Shown in pieces: positions 57,084-64,000 of a stretch of DNA of 64,000 nucleotides. Source of the DNA: Streptomyces ambofaciens ATCC 23877 (lineage in GTDB: Bacteria; Actinomycetota; Actinomycetes; Streptomycetales; Streptomycetaceae); contig NZ_CP012382.1 in assembly GCF_001267885.1 (NCBI RefSeq), forward strand, positions 2,157,001 through 2,221,000, in the 5' to 3' direction. The position numbers and the translations under genes are program-made. The notes under the pieces are model-generated. The model was not told where the DNA came from and searched no databases. It saw only the letters and a program-made list of their open reading frames with translations. Every line of letters begins with the position of its first letter. Within the stretch, counting starts at the first letter, position 1.

Positions 57084-57176
57084 TCTGCCTCCGACGGCCG
57101 GTACCCGCACGCGAGGGGCGGCCCCGGCACCCTCGTGCCGGTCCGCCCCTCGGGGAGTACCGCTGCGGCCGTGTCG

Positions 57177-57428
57177 TCAGCCCTTGGCGCCGGCCGGCTC
57201 GCGCTCGCCGGTGACCTGGTGCACGGGGTGGTTCTGCTTCGGCTGGCCGAGGCCCATCATGCGCATGATGCCGCCCACGACACCGCCGAGGAGCACGACC
57301 ACCATGCCGGCCCAGAAGCCCACCGGCTGGGCCGCCACCATGAACACGCCCGCGACGCAGAAACCGATGAAGGCGATGATGACACCCGTCCAGGCGGCCG
57401 GGGTGTGACCGTGGCTGCTGCCCGACAT
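57177..57428 (-). CDS. HGxxPAAW family small membrane protein
   Basis: An 83-residue protein named for its motif, here HGHTPAAW near the N-terminus. Two TM segments (TGVIIAFIGFCVAGVFMVAA and GMVVVLLGGVVGGIMRMMG) end in a polar tail. ATG 57428 has GAGGAG six bases upstream. A family of actinobacteria with no known function, commonly next to trp genes. Confidence 0.9.
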   Translation of the reverse strand: MSGSSHGHTPAAWTGVIIAFIGFCVAGVFMVAAQPVGFWAGMVVVLLGGVVGGIMRMMGLGQPKQNHPVHQVTGEREPAGAKG

Positions 57429-57601
57429 TGCTTGCTCCTCGTTGCTGTGTGCCAAGTCTGAGCAGGACGCTCGTGCCCATTGTCCCGCACGGGCGCGCGC
57501 GCCGTGATCGGGGGTGCTCCTCACGCGCGCGCCGGACACCGCTCGTCCGGGGCGCTCGCACCGCTTCACGGGTGCCCGGGCGCGGGCGGGTGAACCGCGG
57601 G

Positions 57602-58234
57602 TCAGGCGCCGGTCGGGTCCTCGCCGCGGTCGAGGGCCTTCCACAGGTCCTCGGGCCGGTCCGGGTCCACGGTCTGCGGCGTGCGGCGCGGTCGCGGCGT
57701 GCCGTCCCGCTCGTAGCGGCCGGACATCGCGGGCCACCGGCGGCCGTAGCGCAGGGCGAGCAGTCCGGCCAGCAGGAGCAGGGCGCCGCCCACGGCCGCG
57801 ACGTACGGCCAGGCCGTGTGGGAGAGGGCGTCCACGGTGGCCGAGGTGTCGCCGGCGGCCTTCGCGGCCTGGTCGTCCAGGGCGGAGCTGTCGGAGGCGC
57901 CGGCCAGGGCCGCGGCCATGGTGCCCGCGCCGCTCAGCGCGAGGACGGCGGCGACGGCGAACCGGCCGGCGCGGCGCACGGCGAAGACGGCGACGAGCGC
58001 GGCGAGGCCCACTATGGCGAGCGCCGCGGGTACGCCCGTGACGTCGCTGCCCTTGGCGGTCAGGGGGAACGCGCCGCCGGCCACCGTCGCGGTGCCCTCC
58101 GCCCACTCCTGCCGGGTGGCGAGCAGGGCGACGGCCGCGCCGAGCGCGCCGCACAGCAGGGCGGCGGCGAGGCTCCGGCGGCCGGCCCGGGAGGGGCCTG
58201 CGGCTGGGGTACGGGGGTGAGGAACGGCTGTCAC
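57602..58234 (-). CDS. TIGR02234 tryptophan-associated transmembrane protein
   Basis: A 210-residue protein with four hydrophobic segments (SLAAALLCGALGAAVALLA, ALAIVGLAALVAVFAV, AVAAVLALSGAGTMAAALAG, YVAAVGGALLLLAGLLAL), with ATRQEWAEGT after the first, the family pattern. The C-terminal cytoplasmic tail ends PDRPEDLWKALDRGEDPT. GTG 58234 is chosen because a GATAGT -10 ends seven bases upstream, indicating a leaderless message; GTG 58243 and 58249 are alternatives. The family lies between trpE and trpC in actinobacteria; role unknown. Confidence 0.88.
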   Translation of the reverse strand: MTAVPHPRTPAAGPSRAGRRSLAAALLCGALGAAVALLATRQEWAEGTATVAGGAFPLTAKGSDVTGVPAALAIVGLAALVAVFAVRRAGRFAVAAVLALSGAGTMAAALAGASDSSALDDQAAKAAGDTSATVDALSHTAWPYVAAVGGALLLLAGLLALRYGRRWPAMSGRYERDGTPRPRRTPQTVDPDRPEDLWKALDRGEDPTGA

Positions 58235-58241
58235 GTACTCC

Positions 58242-58283
58242 ACTATCACCCGAACCCCGGGCGAACCGTCACCCGGGGTTCGG
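58242..58283 (-). promoter_or_regulatory. Promoter overlapping a 12-bp-arm hairpin, upstream of the TIGR02234 gene
   Basis: On the minus strand TGACGG (58266-58271), 18-bp spacer, GATAGT (58242-58247). The inverted repeat CCGAACCCCGGG/CCCGGGGTTCGG (58250-58283) covers the -35 and spacer and probably also terminates trpE transcription. Confidence 0.5.
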
Positions 58284-58385
58284 ATTGGCGGACGTGATAA
58301 TCGCCCCACCGCCCCGACGGGTTGGCCCTCTTGCCCCGGGCGCCGCTCGGTCCTCGTGCGCCGGCGACCGCCCGGGACGCGGGCC

Positions 58386-59936
58386 TCAGCCGCCGCTCGG
58401 CCCGGCCGCCCCGGCCGCCGCCCGGGGGTGCCGGCCCAGCCGGTTGGCCGTGTGCACCGCTCGCAGCACCGCCGCCGCCTTGTTGCGGCACTCGGTGTCC
58501 TCGGCGACCGGGTCGGAGTCGGCGACCACGCCGGCGCCCGCCTGGACGTAGGCCGTGCCGTCGCGGAGCAGTGCCGTGCGGATGGCGATGGCGGTGTCGG
58601 AGTCGCCCGCGAAGTCGAGGTAGCCGACACAGCCGCCGTACAGGCCGCGGCGGGACGGTTCGAGTTCGTCGATGATCTGCAGGGCGCGCGGCTTGGGCGC
58701 CCCGGAGAGGGTGCCCGCCGGGAAGCACGCGGTGAGGACGTCGAAGGCGGTGCGGTCCGGGGCGACGCGTCCGGTGACCGTCGAGACGATGTGCATGACG
58801 TGCGAGTACCGCTCGACGGACATGAAGTCGACGACCTCCACCGAGCCGGGTTCGCAGACCCGCCCCAGGTCGTTGCGCCCGAGGTCGACGAGCATCAGGT
58901 GCTCGGCGCGCTCCTTGGGGTCGGCGAGCAGCTCGTCGGCGAGTGCCTGGTCCTCCTGCGGGGTGGCGCCCCGGGGGCGGGTCCCGGCGATGGGGTGGAC
59001 CATGGCCCGCCCGTCCTCCACCTTGACCAGTGCCTCGGGGGACGACCCGACGACGTCGAAGCCCTCCAGGCGCAGCAGGTACATGTACGGGGACGGGTTG
59101 GTGGCCCGCAGCACCCGGTACACGTCCAGGGCGCTCGCCGTGCACGGCGTCTCGAAGCGCTGGGAGGGGACCACCTGGAAGGCCTCGCCCGCGCGGATGC
59201 GCTCCTTGATGTCCTCGACGGCGTCCTGGAAGTCGGGGCCGCCCCACAGCGCGGTGTACGCGGGCAGCTCGGACGGCGGCAGCGCGGCCGGGGGCTGGGC
59301 CACCGCGCGCGTGAGGTCGGCCTCCATGGCGTCCAGGCGGGCGATCGCGTCGGCGTAGGCCTCGTCGACGCCGGTCTCCAGGTCGTTGTGGTTGATCGCG
59401 TTGGCGATCAGGAGGACCGAGCCCTCCCAGTGGTCCATGACGGCGAGGTCGCTGGTGAGCAGCATGGTCAGCTCGGGGAGCCCCAGGTCGTCGCGGTCCC
59501 CCGGGCCGACCTTCTCCAGACGGCGCACGATGTCGTAGCCGAGGTAGCCGACCATGCCGCCGGTGAAGGGCGGCAGGCCCAGGTCGTGGGCGAGGTCACG
59601 GGGGGTGTGCAGGGCCTCGACGGTGGCGCGCAGGGCGGCGAGCGGGTCGCCGTCGGTGGGGACGCCGACGGGCGGGGTGCCCTGCCAGTGCGCCTGCCCG
59701 TCACGTTCGGTGAGGGTGGCGGCACTGCGGACGCCGATGAAGGAGTAGCGGGACCACTGGAACGCCGTCCGTCCGTTCTCCGCGCTCTCCAGCAGGAAGG
59801 TGCCGGGACGCTCGGCGGCGAGCTTGCGGTACAGCGCGACCGGGGTGTCGCCGTCGGCGAGGAGCTTGCGGCTGACCGGGATCACGCGGCGGTCGGCGGC
59901 CAGCTTGCGGAAGGTCTCGAGGTCCATGTCGTCCAT
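58386..59936 (-). CDS. trpE: Anthranilate synthase component I
   Basis: Chorismate-using enzyme, 516 residues, first committed step of Trp synthesis. [24 protein letters not shown] contains the LLES feedback-inhibition motif; [90 protein letters not shown] and [41 protein letters not shown] are catalytic blocks. ATG 59936, or ATG 59927, is 11 bases after hisI. Anthranilate synthase component II is not encoded next to it. Confidence 0.97.
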   Translation of the reverse strand: MDDMDLETFRKLAADRRVIPVSRKLLADGDTPVALYRKLAAERPGTFLLESAENGRTAFQWSRYSFIGVRSAATLTERDGQAHWQGTPPVGVPTDGDPLAALRATVEALHTPRDLAHDLGLPPFTGGMVGYLGYDIVRRLEKVGPGDRDDLGLPELTMLLTSDLAVMDHWEGSVLLIANAINHNDLETGVDEAYADAIARLDAMEADLTRAVAQPPAALPPSELPAYTALWGGPDFQDAVEDIKERIRAGEAFQVVPSQRFETPCTASALDVYRVLRATNPSPYMYLLRLEGFDVVGSSPEALVKVEDGRAMVHPIAGTRPRGATPQEDQALADELLADPKERAEHLMLVDLGRNDLGRVCEPGSVEVVDFMSVERYSHVMHIVSTVTGRVAPDRTAFDVLTACFPAGTLSGAPKPRALQIIDELEPSRRGLYGGCVGYLDFAGDSDTAIAIRTALLRDGTAYVQAGAGVVADSDPVAEDTECRNKAAAVLRAVHTANRLGRHPRAAAGAAGPSGG

Positions 59937-59947
59937 GGCGGCAGACC

Positions 59948-60382
59948 CTACTGACCCGTGCCGGGCGTGTCGGCACCCGCGCCGCCGCCGTCGGCGCCGT
60001 CGGCACCGCCCTCGTCGCCGCCGAGGAGCACGTCGGCGTCGAAGCAGGTCCGGGCGCCGGTGTGGCAGGCGGCGCCGACCTGGTCGACCTTGACCAGGAC
60101 GGTGTCGGCGTCACAGTCCAGGGCGACGGACTTCACCCACTGGAAGTGCCCGGAGGTGTCGCCCTTGACCCAGTACTCCCCACGACTGCGGGACCAGTAG
60201 GTGCAGCGACCCGTCGTCAGCGTGCGGTGCAGGGCCTCGTCGTCCATCCAGCCGAGCATCAGCACCTCTCCGGTGTCGTACTGCTGGGCGATGGCGGGCA
60301 CGAGACCGTCGGCGCCGCGCTTGAGGCGCGCCGCGATCTCCGGGGCGAGCGGGCTGGGCGGTCGGGGGGAGCTGCTGGTCAT
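59948..60382 (-). CDS. hisI: Phosphoribosyl-AMP cyclohydrolase
   Basis: Histidine-pathway Zn2+/Mg2+ enzyme, 144 residues, opening the purine ring of [56 protein letters not shown] is the family core; Mg2+ Asp and Zn2+ Cys ligands are in ALDCDADT and [16 protein letters not shown]. It is HisI alone, without a fused HisE domain. A Gly/Asp/Ala-rich tail of about 25 residues ends the protein. ATG 60382. Confidence 0.97.
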   Translation of the reverse strand: MTSSSPRPPSPLAPEIAARLKRGADGLVPAIAQQYDTGEVLMLGWMDDEALHRTLTTGRCTYWSRSRGEYWVKGDTSGHFQWVKSVALDCDADTVLVKVDQVGAACHTGARTCFDADVLLGGDEGGADGADGGGAGADTPGTGQ

Positions 60383-60427
60383 GCGCCCATTGTGCCGCGC
60401 GGGACGGACACGCCCCGGCGCTGTCCA

Positions 60428-60457
60428 TTGGGCGGACCCGGCCGGCGGCCGTAGGCT
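60428..60457 (+). promoter_or_regulatory. Promoter for a leaderless TIGR03085 transcript
   Basis: TTGGGC (60428-60433), 18-bp spacer, TAGGCT (60452-60457), then six bases to ATG 60464, with no Shine-Dalgarno. Confidence 0.55.
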
Positions 60458-60463
60458 GACTCC

Positions 60464-61099
60464 ATGTCGACTTTCGCCAAGCGTGAACGACTTCTGCTCG
60501 CCGACCTGTTGGAGACGGCGGGGCCCGAGGCCCCCACCCTCTGCGAGGGCTGGCGGACCCGTGACCTCGCCGCGCACGTGGTGGTGCGCGAGCGCCGGCC
60601 GGACGCCGCCGGGGGCACCCTGATCAAACAGCTGGCGTCCCGGCTGGACCGGGTGATGGAGGAGTACGGCGCGAAGCCGTACGAGGAGCTGCTGCAGCTG
60701 ATCCGCACCGGACCGCCCCGGTTCTCGCCCTTCCAGCTCAAGCAGGTCGACGAGGCCGCGAACACGGTGGAGTTCTACGTCCACACCGAGGACGTCCGCC
60801 GTGCGCAGCCGGACTGGGCGCCCCGGGAGCTGGACCCGGTCTTCCAGGACGCCCTGTGGTCCCGGCTGGAGCGCACCGCCCGCCTGGTGGGCCGCGGCAT
60901 CCCGACCGGCCTGGTGCTGCGCCGCCCGAACGGCCAGACGACGGTCGCGCACCGCGGCACGCCGGTGGTGACGGCGACGGGCGAGCCGTCCGAGCTGCTG
61001 CTGTTCGCGTACGGCAGGCAGGGCGCCGCGAAGGTGGAGCTGGAGGGCGAGCCGGACGCGATCGCCAAGCTGCACGAGACGAAACAGCTCGGGCTCTAG
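60464..61099 (+). CDS. TIGR03085 family metal-binding protein (DinB/mycothiol-dependent fold)
   Basis: A 211-residue protein of the actinobacterial TIGR03085 family, related to mycothiol-dependent maleylpyruvate isomerase folds. [42 protein letters not shown] holds the LC.GW..RDLAAH motif with one expected metal His; [17 protein letters not shown] provides the second (HTEDVRR). The C-terminal half forms the SCP2-like strand region ([31 protein letters not shown]). ATG 60464 is leaderless. The role is unknown. Confidence 0.92.
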   Translation: MSTFAKRERLLLADLLETAGPEAPTLCEGWRTRDLAAHVVVRERRPDAAGGTLIKQLASRLDRVMEEYGAKPYEELLQLIRTGPPRFSPFQLKQVDEAANTVEFYVHTEDVRRAQPDWAPRELDPVFQDALWSRLERTARLVGRGIPTGLVLRRPNGQTTVAHRGTPVVTATGEPSELLLFAYGRQGAAKVELEGEPDAIAKLHETKQLGL

Positions 61100-61172
61100 C
61101 CCCGGGCGCCGAGGAACCACGGACCGTGCCGTGCGCGGCGGCGGGACGCGGCGCGCCCCGAGACCCGACACC

Positions 61173-61374
61173 GCGCGTCCGCCGGTGCGCGGCGCGAGGG
61201 GGCGCGGACGCGTCCCGGGAGCCCGGCATCGCGAGGACGGCGGTGCGCGGCGCGAGGGGGCGCGGACGCGTCCCGGGAGCCCGGCATCGCGAGGACGGCG
61301 GTGCGCGGCGCGAGGGGGCGCGGACACGACCCGGGAGCCCGGCATCGCGAGGACGGCGGTGCGCGGCGTCAGGC
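61173..61374. repeat. 58-bp minisatellite, about 3.5 copies
   Basis: Units: 61173-61230 (first ten bases diverged), 61231-61288, 61289-61346 (two substitutions) and a partial 61347-61374. Each unit has CGGTGCGCGGCGCGAGGGGG, the 10-bp palindrome GGACGCGTCC (broken in the third copy) and ends CCGGCATC. The array fills the gap between two convergent genes and abuts the MFS stop codon. Confidence 0.97.
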
Positions 61375-61375
61375 G

Positions 61376-62662
61376 CTACGCCGGCAGCTCCGCCCGCCGC
61401 AGGTGGGGTGCGCAGAGGGCGACGAGCCCGCCGAGGCCGCAGACCACGGCGCTGACCGCGAAGACCGGGCCGGTGCCCCAGACGCCGATGGCGGCGGCCG
61501 ACACCGGCATGCTCAGCGGCGCGATCCCCAGGCTGACGATCCCGGCGACCGCGGTGACCCGGCCCAGGTAGGCGGGCTCCGCCTGGGTCTGGAGCAGAGC
61601 ACCGCAGACGGCGCCGCTGAGACCCGTGAGCAGCCCGACGAGCACGGCGATGCCGACGGCCCCGGCGAGGGCGGGCACGTGGGCCAGGGCGCCGATCGCG
61701 GCGGCGCCGGGGACGATGGCGCCGGCGACGACGAGACCGGCGTGCGGGACGCGCCCCCGGACGGTCAGCAGCAGGGCGGCGATCCCGGCGCCCGTCCCGA
61801 ACCCCGCGAGCGTCCAGCCCATCCCGGAGGCGCCCCAGCCGCGTTCCTCCGCGAGCAGGGTCAGGCCCACGTTGAGCGGGCCGACGAAGCCGAGGTCTCC
61901 GAGGGCGATGGCCACCATCAGGGGCGCCAGGACCCGGTGCCGACGGATGTACCCGAGTCCGGCCCGCAGGTCCCGCCACGCGGTGCCGTCCCGGGCGGTC
62001 GTGCCCCCGTCGTTGGGCAGCTCGCGCATCCGCACGGAGACCAGCAGCGGGACCGACACGGCGATGAGCACCCCGGCCAGCGTGAAGGCGGCGGCCGAAC
62101 CGCCGACGGCCACCCCGAGCCCGCCGAGCGGAGCGCCCACCACGGCGGCGAAACGCACGGCGAGCCCCCGCATGCCCTGGACGCGGGCGAGCTGGTCCTT
62201 GGCGGTGATGCGGGCGGGCAGCGCCCCGACGGCGGGCATGAACACGGCGTCGACGGTGCCGAAGACGACGGCGAGCAGGGCCAGCAGCCACAGGCCGGGA
62301 TCGGCCGCGAAGAGCACCGCGGCGACCGCCAGCACGGTGACGCACCGGACGGCGTCGCTGCCGATGACGACCCTCCGCGGCCCGAACCGGTCGGCGACCA
62401 CCCCGCCGCCGAGCATGAGCAGCGCCCGTGGCACCGCGCTCACGGCCGTGACGACCCCGGCCTCCGCGGGGCTGCCGTGCTGCACGGCGGCCCACGACAG
62501 TGCGAGGAAGAAGACGGTGTCGCCCACCATGGACGCGGTGTAGGCGGCCACCCAGCGCAGGACGTTGCCGTCGCGGTGGGCGGGTACCACGGACCCTTCG
62601 GGTACGGCGGAGCCGTCGGTTACGGCGGAGCCGTCGGGTATGACCGTGTCCGTCACGTACAC
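61376..62662 (-). CDS. Major facilitator superfamily transporter
   Basis: A 428-residue permease with about 12 hydrophobic segments. ASMVGDTVFFLALSWAAVQHGSPAEAGVVTAVSAVPRALLMLGGGVVADRFGPRRVVIGSDAVR contains the MFS loop 2-3 motif (GGVVADRFGPRR). This type resembles the MFS_3/enterobactin-exporter-like or drug efflux permeases. The N-terminus carries a repeated PDGSAV/TDGSAV/PEGSVV from an 18-bp duplication (about 62605-62640). GTG 62662; GTG 62656 also possible. Substrate unknown. The gene ends at the minisatellite. Confidence 0.9.
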   Translation of the reverse strand: MYVTDTVIPDGSAVTDGSAVPEGSVVPAHRDGNVLRWVAAYTASMVGDTVFFLALSWAAVQHGSPAEAGVVTAVSAVPRALLMLGGGVVADRFGPRRVVIGSDAVRCVTVLAVAAVLFAADPGLWLLALLAVVFGTVDAVFMPAVGALPARITAKDQLARVQGMRGLAVRFAAVVGAPLGGLGVAVGGSAAAFTLAGVLIAVSVPLLVSVRMRELPNDGGTTARDGTAWRDLRAGLGYIRRHRVLAPLMVAIALGDLGFVGPLNVGLTLLAEERGWGASGMGWTLAGFGTGAGIAALLLTVRGRVPHAGLVVAGAIVPGAAAIGALAHVPALAGAVGIAVLVGLLTGLSGAVCGALLQTQAEPAYLGRVTAVAGIVSLGIAPLSMPVSAAAIGVWGTGPVFAVSAVVCGLGGLVALCAPHLRRAELPA

Positions 62663-62709
62663 GGCCCCCTCAGACGGCGCCGGGCCGACACGACGCCCGC
62701 CGGCCCGGG

Positions 62710-63465
62710 TCAGCGGACGAGGTGTCCCGCCTCACGCAGCGTCTCCTTCACCTGGCCGATCCGCAGATCGCCGAAGTGGAACACGGAGGCCGCGAGAACG
62801 GCGTCCGCGCCCGCCGCGACGGCCGGCGGGAAGTCGGTGAGGCGACCGGCGCCGCCGGAGGCGATCACCGGGACGGTCACGTGCTTGCGGACCGCCGCGA
62901 TCATCTCCAGGTCGTAGCCGTCCTTCGTGCCGTCCGCGTCCATCGAGTTGAGCAGGATCTCCCCCGCGCCCAGCTCGGCCGCGCGGTGCGCCCACTCCAC
63001 CGCGTCGATGCCGGTGCCGCGCCGGCCGCCGTGGGTGGTCACCTCGAAGGTTCCGGCCTCGGTGCGGCGGGCGTCGACCGACAGGACGAGGACCTGGCGG
63101 CCGAAGCGCTCGGCGATCTCGCGGATCAGGTCGGGGCGGGCGATGGCGGCCGTGTTCACGCCCACCTTGTCCGCGCCCGCCCGCAGCAGCTTGTCGACGT
63201 CGTCGGCGGTGCGCACGCCGCCGCCGACGGTCAGCGGGATGAACACCTGCTCGGCGGTGCGGCGCACCACGTCGTACGTCGTCTCGCGGTTGCCCGACGA
63301 GGCGGTGATGTCCAGGAACGTCAGCTCGTCGGCGCCCTCGGTGTCGTACACCTTGGCCATCTCGACGGGGTCGCCCGCGTCGCGCAGGTTCTGGAAGTTC
63401 ACGCCCTTGACGACCCGGCCGTTGTCCACGTCCAGGCAGGGGATGACTCGGACCGCCAGGGTCAT
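62710..63465 (-). CDS. hisF: Imidazole glycerol phosphate synthase, cyclase subunit
   Basis: TIM-barrel cyclase, 251 residues, forming IGP and AICAR with HisH-derived ammonia. [18 protein letters not shown] carries the catalytic Asp (LDVD), LVLSVDARR the second Asp; [30 protein letters not shown] and [13 protein letters not shown] bind phosphate. ATG 63465. It lies 25 bp downstream of the RidA gene. Confidence 0.97.
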   Translation of the reverse strand: MTLAVRVIPCLDVDNGRVVKGVNFQNLRDAGDPVEMAKVYDTEGADELTFLDITASSGNRETTYDVVRRTAEQVFIPLTVGGGVRTADDVDKLLRAGADKVGVNTAAIARPDLIREIAERFGRQVLVLSVDARRTEAGTFEVTTHGGRRGTGIDAVEWAHRAAELGAGEILLNSMDADGTKDGYDLEMIAAVRKHVTVPVIASGGAGRLTDFPPAVAAGADAVLAASVFHFGDLRIGQVKETLREAGHLVR

Positions 63466-63490
63466 GAATCCACGGCTCCTCTGATGCCTC

Positions 63491-63886
63491 TCACTGTCCT
63501 CTGAATGCTTCGAGCTCCACCGACACCAGGACCCGCGAGTCCATGAAGCCCTGCACGACCAGCAGGGTCGTGACCGGGCGTACGGCGTCGAACAGCTCCT
63601 TGTGGGCGCGTCCCACCGCGTCGACGTCCCGGGAGTGTGCCAGATGCACACGGGTCCGGGTGACGGACTCGATGCCCAGCCCGAACTCGCCGATCGCCTC
63701 CAGCGCGGTGGTGAAGGCCACCTTGGTCTGTTCGTACGGGTCGCCGTCGCCGTACAGCACGTCGCCCTTGAAGGCGGTCGTGCCCGCCACGACGACATGA
63801 TCACCCGCCGCCACGGCCCGTGCGAAACCGAAGGACTCTTCCCAGGGACTTCCGCTCTGCACGCGCCGTACGGCTTCCGATGTCAT
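63491..63886 (-). CDS. RidA family protein (YjgF/YER057c/UK114)
   Basis: A 131-residue Rid superfamily protein. [55 protein letters not shown] contains the conserved G...Q...A region and the TRTRVHL Arg; the C-terminus [20 protein letters not shown] is the usual final block. RidA proteins deaminate reactive enamine/imine intermediates. It sits in the his operon between priA and hisF, overlapping priA by ATGA. Confidence 0.92.
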   Translation of the reverse strand: MTSEAVRRVQSGSPWEESFGFARAVAAGDHVVVAGTTAFKGDVLYGDGDPYEQTKVAFTTALEAIGEFGLGIESVTRTRVHLAHSRDVDAVGRAHKELFDAVRPVTTLLVVQGFMDSRVLVSVELEAFRGQ

Positions 63887-64000
63887 GACGACACAGCCTC
63901 CAAGGCCTCTTCCAGGGTGAACGCCTTCGCGTACAGGGCCTTCCCGACGATGGCCCCCTCGACACCGGCCGGGACGAGACCGGCGATCGCGCGGAGGTCG
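63883..64000 (-). CDS. priA: Phosphoribosyl isomerase PriA (HisA), C-terminal end only
   Basis: The minus-strand frame entering at the right edge reads [20 protein letters not shown] and then [18 protein letters not shown], with stop at 63883-63885. This is the HisA/PriA C-terminus with the phosphate-binding GAIVGKALY motif. In actinobacteria this bifunctional isomerase serves both His and Trp pathways, which fits a window without a separate trpF. The start lies outside the window. Confidence 0.93.
   Translation of the reverse strand, partial: DLRAIAGLVPAGVEGAIVGKALYAKAFTLEEALEAVSS

Noticed and set aside
61173..61374. Possible CRISPR array
   Set aside because: Units are directly joined with no unique spacers and no cas genes lie nearby.
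60738..62495. A long minus-strand frame running through the minisatellite into the MFS gene
   Set aside because: It is out of frame with the MFS transporter and exists only because stops are rare; the 58-bp unit shifts frame each copy.

Overview
The window is chromosomal DNA from a Streptomyces-type actinomycete. The support is very high G+C with strong third-position GC bias, many GTG starts, ATGA/GTGA stop-start overlaps, PriA-type histidine/tryptophan gene order, mycothiol-type protein families, and a gene order (polA, liv operon, ANTAR regulator, pyk, gltBD, lgt, trpCMBA, trpE, hisI, hisF, priA) that matches from memory the core region of Streptomyces coelicolor and its relatives. No prophage, integrase, insertion sequence or CRISPR array was seen. 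Most of the window is ordinary core genome with a few accessory islands.

Layout. 1-7.1 kb: the end of a methyltransferase gene, the helicase hrpB, a secreted MltB-like lytic transglycosylase, a DUF4184 membrane protein, a small hypothetical gene and a gene-free stretch ending in a heptamer tandem repeat against polA. 7.1-14.2 kb: polA, a YdeP/FdhF-like molybdopterin oxidoreductase, a hotdog thioesterase, a putative lipoprotein and a membrane-anchored protein. 14.5-20.3 kb: a complete branched-chain amino-acid ABC transporter with an internal terminator after the binding-protein gene. 20.3-25.5 kb: an ANTAR response regulator, a short-armed tRNA with anticodon CAA, a stand-alone HTH + double-LAGLIDADG protein, pyruvate kinase and a Tat-exported 5'-nucleotidase. 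25.6-36.4 kb: a two-gene N-hydroxylase/PLP-decarboxylase pair, pepN, chorismate mutase, a GNAT enzyme, a metallopeptidase, a SIMPL protein, a VWA protein, and a rhomboid protease translationally coupled to a GH46 chitosanase.

36.5-43.7 kb: glutamate synthase gltBD, behind a 370-bp leader that carries a GlnR-like box, a possible 62-codon gene and a perfect 10-bp-arm palindrome, then a VIT1/CCC1 transporter. 43.9-51.3 kb: a six-gene, fully overlapping operon of four tandem ADP-ribosylglycohydrolase-fold proteins (the second with a damaged metal site), a class III CoA-transferase and a citrate-lyase-beta-like enzyme. 51.3-64 kb: lgt, a DsbA-like protein, trpA-trpB-trpM-trpC, three small membrane-protein genes, trpE-hisI, a TIGR03085 protein, a 58-bp minisatellite, an MFS transporter, hisF, a RidA protein and the end of priA/hisA.

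The observations most worth following are the tRNA(CAA)/LAGLIDADG pair at 21.1-22.0 kb, the quadruple ADP-ribosylglycohydrolase operon with its apparent pseudoenzyme, the gltB leader, the isolated hydroxylase/decarboxylase pair, and the dispersed repeat that overlaps the end of trpM. All assignments rest on reading the sequence and on remembered family features; no database search was run.
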